From a bacterium (GTDB taxonomy: Bacteria > Atribacterota > Phoenicimicrobiia > Phoenicimicrobiales > Phoenicimicrobiaceae), in the NCBI GenBank assembly GCA_018819665.1, contig JAHJOY010000059.1:1-11495 (forward strand): a stretch of 11,495 nt of DNA, given 5' to 3'. Shown piece by piece: positions 7,853 to 11,495 of the stretch. Position 1 is the stretch's first letter. Each line of letters opens with the position of its first letter. The notes under the pieces were generated by a model. That model worked only from the letters and a program-made list of their open reading frames with translations, was not told where the DNA came from and did no database searches. The position numbers and the translations under genes were made by a program.

Positions 7853-7881
7853 TTGACAAAATTAAATTTGAGTGCTAAAAT
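7853..7881 (+). promoter_or_regulatory. Sigma-70 type promoter for the T-box/hom transcript
   Basis: TTGACA (7853-7858) and TAAAAT (7876-7881) are 17 bases apart, with a TGC extended -10 directly before the -10. Transcription would start near 7888, just upstream of the T-box Stem I. The -35 block GAAATTTTGACA matches the gyrB promoter exactly over 12 bases, and the -10 hexamer is identical. Confidence 0.8.
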
Positions 7882-7887
7882 TATAAA

Positions 7888-8124
7888 AATTTAATAACAG
7901 GCCGATGACGGGAAGAGTAGGTTGAAAATTTTTTACTGTAGAAATTTTTCGACCGAAGACCAGCCCGGAGGCTTAAGATGAATCTTACAAAAAGAGTAAA
8001 TCTTTCGGGAGAAGACCCTTACAGCTTACAAGAGAGTTCTGAAAATATTTATTTCAGAGAAATAAAGTGGAACCGCGAAAATCTTTCGTCTTTATATTTA
8101 ACATATAAGGCGAAAGATTTTTTT
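7888..8124 (+). ncRNA. T-box leader, predicted threonine-specific
   Basis: A tRNA-sensing leader that lets transcription continue when the matching tRNA is uncharged. Stem I (about 7899-7974) has a kink-turn-like base (GCC-GATGA-CGGG against CCCG-GA-GGC). Its specifier loop has AGTA (7916-7919) on the 5' side and GAA (7955-7957), ACC (7959-7961), A7962 on the 3' side. ACC followed by a purine fits the specifier rule and encodes threonine. Further hairpins follow, including TTCTGAAA pairing with TTTCAGAG just before the T-box (likely Stem III). The T-box itself, AAAGTGGAACCGCG, forms an antiterminator with the conserved seven-base bulge TGGAACC (8068-8074): AAAG pairs with CTTT (8090-8093) and GCG with CGT (8087-8089). 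The competing terminator is listed separately. The start is inferred from the promoter. Confidence 0.93.
8080..8124 (+). terminator. T-box intrinsic terminator
   Basis: AATCTTTCG pairs with CGAAAGATT, extended inward across a bulged T by CTTTATAT with ATATAAGG, closing a small loop around 8098-8102. A run of seven T (8118-8124) follows. The 5' arm contains the bases needed for the antiterminator (8087-8093), so the two folds exclude each other. Confidence 0.9.
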
Positions 8125-8162
8125 ATATGCTAACGACTAATCTGAAAGGTTGGTAGATAATT

Positions 8163-9449
8163 ATGAAGAAAAATACGATTAATATCGGGATATTAGGATT
8201 GGGCACGGTAGGTCAGGGCACTCTTAAGATTTTGCAGGAGAATAAAGAGTTTATCGAGCAAAAAATATATCCTAAAAAAATAATCTTAAAGAAATTGGCA
8301 GATAAAGATAAAAACAAAATTCTGCCCGACAAAAAGTTCTATAAAATTTTTACTGATTCTGCCGAAGAAATAATAAATGATCCGGAAATAGATATTGTAG
8401 TAGAGACCATAGGCGGTTTTGAGCCGGCAAAAAGTTTGATTATACAAGCCCTTAAGTCAGGAAAACACGTAGTTACTGCCAACAAAGAAGTGATAGCCAA
8501 AGCAGGATATGAAATTTTAGATTTAGCCCGGGAAAATAAGGTGTATTTTCTTTTTGAAGCAAGTGTTGCCAGCGGTATCCCTATCATCGGGGTACTTTCC
8601 CATTCTCTTACTTCTTATAAATTAAAGGAGATAATAGGAATTTTAAATGGTACTACCAATTATATCCTCACTAAGATGAGTGAAGAGGGCAAAGATTATG
8701 AAGAAGCCTTAAAGGAGGCTCAGGAGAAGGGGTATGCCGAGGCCGATCCCGGCAAAGATATTGATGGGTTTGATGCCTTTAACAAGATATTTATTCTTTC
8801 TGCTATTGCCTTCAGGGCAAAGATCGATCCGGACGATATCTATTATGAGGGGATAAAAAATATTGCTAAGCTGGATATTGAATATGCCCGAGAGTTTGGT
8901 TATACAGTTAAACTCTTGGCTTTGGCCCGAAATACAGGTTCGGATTTAGACATAAGGGTTCACCCGGCATTAATACCCCAAAGGCATACTTTGGCTAATA
9001 TTGGTGGTGCCTACAATGGAATTCTGGTTCGGGGAGGGGATTTTGGAGATTTAACTTTTTCCGGTCTGGGAGCCGGGGCCTTACCTGCGGGAAGCATGAT
9101 TGTCAGTGATATAGTAGAGATAATTAAAAATTACGATAATCACCATAACCAGTATAATTGTTTTGAAAAGAAGAAGATCAGGGATTTCAGCCAAACTTAT
9201 TCTCCTTATTATTTAAGGATCAGGGTAAAAGATAGGCCCGGGGTCTTAGCAGAGATTGCCGGTGTTTTCGCTCGGAAAAAAGTCAGCTTTCTTTCGGTTA
9301 TACAAAAGGGAGAGGCCGGAGAAGTAGCAGATATTGTTTTCTTAACCCATCAGGCCAAAGAAGGCAATGTCCAGGAGGCCTTAAAGGAAGTTGCTCGCTT
9401 AGAATGCGTAGAAAAAATATGCAGTGCTATCAGAGTGGTGGAAATTTAA
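8163..9449 (+). CDS. hom: Homoserine dehydrogenase with C-terminal ACT domain
   Basis: Reduces aspartate semialdehyde to homoserine with NAD(P)H, the branch step towards threonine and methionine. The 428 residues show the nucleotide-binding GLGTVG loop at 12-17, GKHVVTANKEVIAK around 100-113 (Lys108 likely equals the catalytic Lys117 of the yeast enzyme), and the catalytic core GKDIDGFDAFNK at 197-208 (Asp204 and Lys208). A C-terminal ACT domain starts near 350 (YLRIRVKDRPGVLAEIAGVF), so feedback control by an amino acid, probably threonine, is likely. This is the usual full-length Gram-positive type. The ATG at 8163 follows the T-box terminator by 38 bases, and the ribosome site is weak (AAAGG at 8145-8149 or GGT further on). 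It is the first gene under the T-box. Confidence 0.96.
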   Translation: MKKNTINIGILGLGTVGQGTLKILQENKEFIEQKIYPKKIILKKLADKDKNKILPDKKFYKIFTDSAEEIINDPEIDIVVETIGGFEPAKSLIIQALKSGKHVVTANKEVIAKAGYEILDLARENKVYFLFEASVASGIPIIGVLSHSLTSYKLKEIIGILNGTTNYILTKMSEEGKDYEEALKEAQEKGYAEADPGKDIDGFDAFNKIFILSAIAFRAKIDPDDIYYEGIKNIAKLDIEYAREFGYTVKLLALARNTGSDLDIRVHPALIPQRHTLANIGGAYNGILVRGGDFGDLTFSGLGAGALPAGSMIVSDIVEIIKNYDNHHNQYNCFEKKKIRDFSQTYSPYYLRIRVKDRPGVLAEIAGVFARKKVSFLSVIQKGEAGEVADIVFLTHQAKEGNVQEALKEVARLECVEKICSAIRVVEI

Positions 9450-9452
9450 AAT

Positions 9453-9490
9453 AGTATTGCGTATCGCGTATTGCGTATTGCGTGAAGAAA
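9453..9490 (+). repeat. Heptad array with CGTGAAGAAA tail (locus D)
   Basis: Four units (AGTATTG, CGTATCG, CGTATTG, CGTATTG) are followed by CGTGAAGAAA. The array starts three bases after the hom stop. The tail, and the following TCAG/CCAG heptads (9494-9507) leading into GTAGGGGC, align with the element after gyrB, which has about four extra bases in the linker. Confidence 0.88.
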
Positions 9491-9513
9491 AAGTCAGGTT
9501 CCAGGAACTAGAA

Positions 9514-9535
9514 GTAGGGGCGTATTTCATCCGCC
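9514..9535 (+). repeat. Left half of a GTAGGGGC palindrome
   Basis: GTAGGGGCGTATT, the same 13 bases as the left side of the palindrome after gyrB, is present, but the matching GCCCCTAC arm is missing. It looks like a truncated or decayed copy. Confidence 0.6.
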
Positions 9536-9552
9536 ATAATAAGCTCAATCCG

Positions 9553-9591
9553 GGATTGCCGCGCTCTGATAAATCAGAGCTCGCAATGACA
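9553..9591. repeat. REP-like palindromic element
   Basis: GCTCTGAT-AA-ATCAGAGC (9563-9580) forms a perfect 8-base stem. It is enclosed by ATTGC (9555-9559) and GCAAT (9583-9587), giving an imperfect stem of about 16 bases. Read on the minus strand it begins TGTCATTGCGAG and ends near GGCAATCC. From memory, dispersed palindromes with TCATTGCGAG...GGCAATC ends are common in many unrelated bacterial genomes; I cannot check that here. Confidence 0.65.
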
Positions 9592-9630
9592 GAAAAGTCC
9601 GAAAACAGTTTTGAGTTTTGAATTCTGATT

Positions 9631-9653
9631 TTCTTAACGCAATACGCAATACG
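9631..9653 (-). repeat. Short inverted heptad array (locus F)
   Basis: On the minus strand: CGTATTG, CGTATTG, then CGTTAAGAA. It is an inverted, two-unit copy of the element at the other end of the hom-thrB spacer, so the REP-like and half-palindrome sequences lie between inverted repeats. Confidence 0.7.
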
Positions 9654-9682
9654 AATTATAACTATTCAATAACGACTATTTT

Positions 9683-9689
9683 AAAGGAG
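9683..9689 (+). promoter_or_regulatory. Ribosome binding site that sets the thrB start
   Basis: AAAGGAG lies nine bases before ATG 9699. The in-frame ATG at 9618, 27 codons earlier, would place coding sequence across the inverted heptad array and has no comparable site. Confidence 0.88.
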
Positions 9690-9698
9690 AGAGAATTT

Positions 9699-10613
9699 AT
9701 GATAAAAATTAGAGTTCCGGCGACTACCGCCAACTTGGGTCCGGGCTTTGACTGCCTGGGTCTGGCTTTAAAATTATATTTAAATCTGGAGATAGAAGAA
9801 ATAGAAGAGGGCCTGGTTATTGAATACCAGGGAGAAGGAGCGGAAAAGTTTTCGGTTAAAAGGGATACCCTAATCGGGAAATCAGCTGAACTAGTTTTAA
9901 AAAAGATAGGACAGGATAAATTTAAAAAAGGATTAAGGATAAAGGCATTTAACCAAATTCCGATTACTCGGGGATTGGGTAGTAGTGCATCAGCAATAAT
10001 AGGAGGAATAGTGGGAGCAGCCAAACTCTTTAATATTAATTTAACTAATCAGGAGATGCTTGAATTGGCTCTCTCTTTAGAAGGGCATATGGATAATATT
10101 GTCCCTGCTCTAATCGGGGGACTTACCTTGGCCTATAAAACAGGCCAAGAGGGAATAAAGTGGACCAGGATAAAAACCCCGCTTGATTTACGAATTGTGC
10201 TGGCGATACCGGAATTTACTTTAAATACAAAAGAGATGAGAAAAGTTTTGCCCCAAAAAGTAGCTTTACCCGAGGCGATATTTAATTTAAGCAGATCTGC
10301 TCTTTTAGTTAATGCCTTGCAAAATTCCGATTGGGAAGTGTTGGCTGAGGCCATGGAAGACAGACTTCATCAACCTTATAGGACTCCCTTTATCCCGGGG
10401 ATTGAAGATATGTTCTCCCAAATTAAAAAAACGGGCTTAGCCGGTGCTGCCCTAAGCGGTTCCGGACCCTCGGTAGTTTCTTTAACCAAAAAGGGTAGAG
10501 AGGAAGCAATAAGCAAGATAATGAAAGACGCTTTTTTAAATGCAGGGATAACTTGCCGCATCCTGGTATTAGAGGCAGATTTGGAGGGAACAAAAACAGT
10601 ATATAGTATGTAG
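9699..10613 (+). CDS. thrB: Homoserine kinase
   Basis: Phosphorylates homoserine to O-phosphohomoserine, the substrate of threonine synthase. With the ATG at 9699 the product is 304 residues, normal for the GHMP-kinase type of homoserine kinase. It opens MIKIRVPATTANLGPGFDCLGLAL, carries the ATP-binding GHMP loop PITRGLGSSASA at 88-99, the conserved HQPYR at 224-228 and the third GHMP motif LSGSGPSV at 252-259. The strong ribosome site at 9683-9689 fixes the start. The last four codons (VYSM) and the TAG stop lie inside a GTATNNN heptad array, so the C-terminal end may have been altered when that array arrived. It follows hom after 249 bases of repeats, probably on the same T-box-controlled transcript. 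Confidence 0.95.
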   Translation: MIKIRVPATTANLGPGFDCLGLALKLYLNLEIEEIEEGLVIEYQGEGAEKFSVKRDTLIGKSAELVLKKIGQDKFKKGLRIKAFNQIPITRGLGSSASAIIGGIVGAAKLFNINLTNQEMLELALSLEGHMDNIVPALIGGLTLAYKTGQEGIKWTRIKTPLDLRIVLAIPEFTLNTKEMRKVLPQKVALPEAIFNLSRSALLVNALQNSDWEVLAEAMEDRLHQPYRTPFIPGIEDMFSQIKKTGLAGAALSGSGPSVVSLTKKGREEAISKIMKDAFLNAGITCRILVLEADLEGTKTVYSM

Positions 10614-10662
10614 TATATCGTATATAGTGAAGAAGAAAATAGCGGATAGCGTTTAGCGTATA
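10599..10662 (+). repeat. Two heptad arrays at the thrB 3' end (locus E)
   Basis: The first array is GTATATA, GTATGTA, GTATATC, GTATATA (10599-10626), followed by the tail GTGAAGAA. It overlaps the thrB stop. A second array follows at 10642-10662: GCGGATA, GCGTTTA, GCGTATA, then GAAATAC. No GTAGGGGC palindrome follows here. Confidence 0.75.
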
Positions 10663-10670
10663 GAAATACA

Positions 10671-10753
10671 GTGATAAGTAATTTGTAATGAGCAATAAGA
10701 TTATATTTCTGAATTTATAAAACAGGTTACTTGTTACATATTACACATTACAT
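10671..10753. repeat. Two opposed GTAAT/ATTAC heptad tracts
   Basis: From 10671: GTGATAA, GTAATTT, GTAATGA, GCAATAA, GATTATA. After 20 bases comes GTTACTT, GTTACAT, ATTACAC, ATTACAT (10726-10753). The second set is roughly the reverse complement of the first word (GTAAT against ATTAC), so the two tracts face each other. Confidence 0.55.
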
Positions 10754-10759
10754 AATTTG

Positions 10760-10824
10760 CTGGATAACTGGTTAACTAATTTGACTGGAAGACTGGAAGA
10801 CCGGGTGACCGGTAGACTGGAAGA
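10760..10824 (+). repeat. Octad array upstream of aspartokinase
   Basis: Units of eight: CTGGATAA, CTGGTTAA, a nine-base CTAATTTGA, CTGGAAGA, CTGGAAGA, CCGGGTGA, CCGGTAGA, CTGGAAGA. The array ends seven bases before the AGAGGAG ribosome site of the next gene. This is the only tract in the window with period 8 rather than 7. Confidence 0.75.
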
Positions 10825-10851
10825 TTTTTTAGAGGAGTGAATCTTTTACTG

Positions 10852-11495
10852 ATGAATAAAATTATTGTGCAAAAATACGGAGGAAGCTCGGTAGCAAATA
10901 TCGAGCGGATAAAAAAGGTAGCCGAGAAAATAGTAGAAAAGGCAAAAGAAGGAAATAAAGTGGTGGTAGTAGTTTCAGCGATGGGGAAGACCACTGATGA
11001 ACTAATCAAGATGGCCGGCCAAATTACCTCTTCTCCCAATGAGCGAGAATTAGATATGCTAATTTCTACCGGCGAACAGGTTTCTATCGCCCTGCTAACT
11101 ATGGCTATTCACTCCCTGGGCTGGGATGCTATCTCATTTACCGGAATGCAGGCCGGGATTGTGACCAATGCCGTTCATACTAAGGCCAAGGTTACCGCCG
11201 TAAACCATAAAAAGATTAAGTTAGCTTTAGAAAAAGGTAAGATAGTTATTGTTGCTGGCTTTCAAGGTATTGATGCTAATGGTGATATCACTACCCTGGG
11301 CAGGGGAGGGTCCGACACTACCGCCATTGCCCTGGCTGCTCAGCTGGGAGCAAGCAGGTGTGAGATCTATACCGATGTTGGTGGGGTTTACACGGCTGAC
11401 CCGCGAATTGTCCCCTCGGCTCGCCGAATTTCGGTCATTTCTTATGATGAGATGGCAGAAATGGCCAGTTTAGGGGCTAAAGTGATGCACTATAG
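10852..11495 (+). CDS. lysC: Aspartokinase (3' end beyond the window)
   Basis: Phosphorylates aspartate, the first step to lysine, threonine and methionine. The 214 visible residues cover most of the amino-acid kinase domain: VQKYGGSSV (6-14), the substrate-loop STGEQVS (72-78), VIVAGFQG (132-139), TTLGRGGSDTTA (147-158) and YTDVGGVYTADPR (173-185). The order and wording follow the monofunctional, LysC-type enzyme of Gram-positive bacteria. The regulatory ACT repeats, if present, lie past the end. ATG 10852 is chosen because the family N-terminus begins there; AGAGGAG at 10831-10837 is 14 bases upstream, rather far. An in-frame GTG at 10837 overlaps that site and is less likely. AAGATT and AATCTT flank the ribosome site and could place it in a weak hairpin loop. 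The symbol is by similarity; an ask paralogue name is equally possible. Confidence 0.94.
   Translation, partial: MNKIIVQKYGGSSVANIERIKKVAEKIVEKAKEGNKVVVVVSAMGKTTDELIKMAGQITSSPNERELDMLISTGEQVSIALLTMAIHSLGWDAISFTGMQAGIVTNAVHTKAKVTAVNHKKIKLALEKGKIVIVAGFQGIDANGDITTLGRGGSDTTAIALAAQLGASRCEIYTDVGGVYTADPRIVPSARRISVISYDEMAEMASLGAKVMHY

Noticed and set aside
9424..9621. Open frame of 65 codons between hom and thrB
   Set aside because: It starts inside hom and is translated from heptad, palindrome and REP-like repeats; no protein-like composition.
9618..9698. ATG at 9618 as thrB start
   Set aside because: The added 27 residues are encoded by the inverted heptad array; ATG 9699 has a strong ribosome site and the family N-terminus.
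11249..11473. Plus-strand open frame within the aspartokinase region
   Set aside because: It is in another frame of the clear aspartokinase coding sequence and lacks any family match.

Overview
This AT-rich bacterial window reads almost entirely on the + strand. It holds the chromosomal replication/topology block dnaN - recF - DUF721 (DciA-like) - gyrB - gyrA, followed by a threonine-pathway block: a T-box leader, then hom - thrB - aspartokinase, the last cut by the window end. dnaN starts three bases into the window, so dnaA and the origin are probably just upstream, but nothing here shows them. The gene order, the short GyrB without the proteobacterial insertion, and a transcriptional T-box are all Firmicutes-like. 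However, the S4-domain gene often found between dnaN and recF is absent, and the spacers are full of dispersed repeats of a kind I associate with uncultured anaerobic candidate lineages. I cannot assign a phylum from the sequence.

Layout: dnaN 4-1170; repeat-filled spacer; recF from a TTG start (1439-2578), overlapping the DUF721 gene by ATGA; a consensus promoter and a 5'-UTR hairpin; gyrB from a TTG start (3060-5009); a period-7 repeat spacer; gyrA (5207-7753); a 409-base gap holding a heptad array, a promoter and the T-box; hom (8163-9449); a repeat spacer; thrB (9699-10613); a spacer made largely of 7- and 8-base arrays; aspartokinase (10852 onward).

Function: DnaN, RecF and the DciA-like protein serve the replication fork and its repair, and GyrA/GyrB form gyrase. 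The second block encodes three steps from aspartate towards threonine: aspartokinase, homoserine dehydrogenase and homoserine kinase. It sits behind a leader whose specifier loop presents ACC (Thr), so uncharged tRNA-Thr should switch the genes on. No threonine synthase gene is in view.

The most unusual content lies between genes. At least six loci carry short arrays of a degenerate 7-base unit (GTATNNN, usually four copies) ending in a shared tail GT(G/T)AAGAAA. At three loci (after dnaN, gyrB and hom) the array is followed in the same order and orientation by a GTAGGGGC palindrome or its left arm. One array supplies the last codons and stop of thrB. Other points: GyrA has Ile at the position equivalent to E. 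coli Ser83; the T-box Stem I looks short; the gyrB and T-box promoters share a 12-base block; and a 10-bp hairpin sits just ahead of the gyrB ribosome site.
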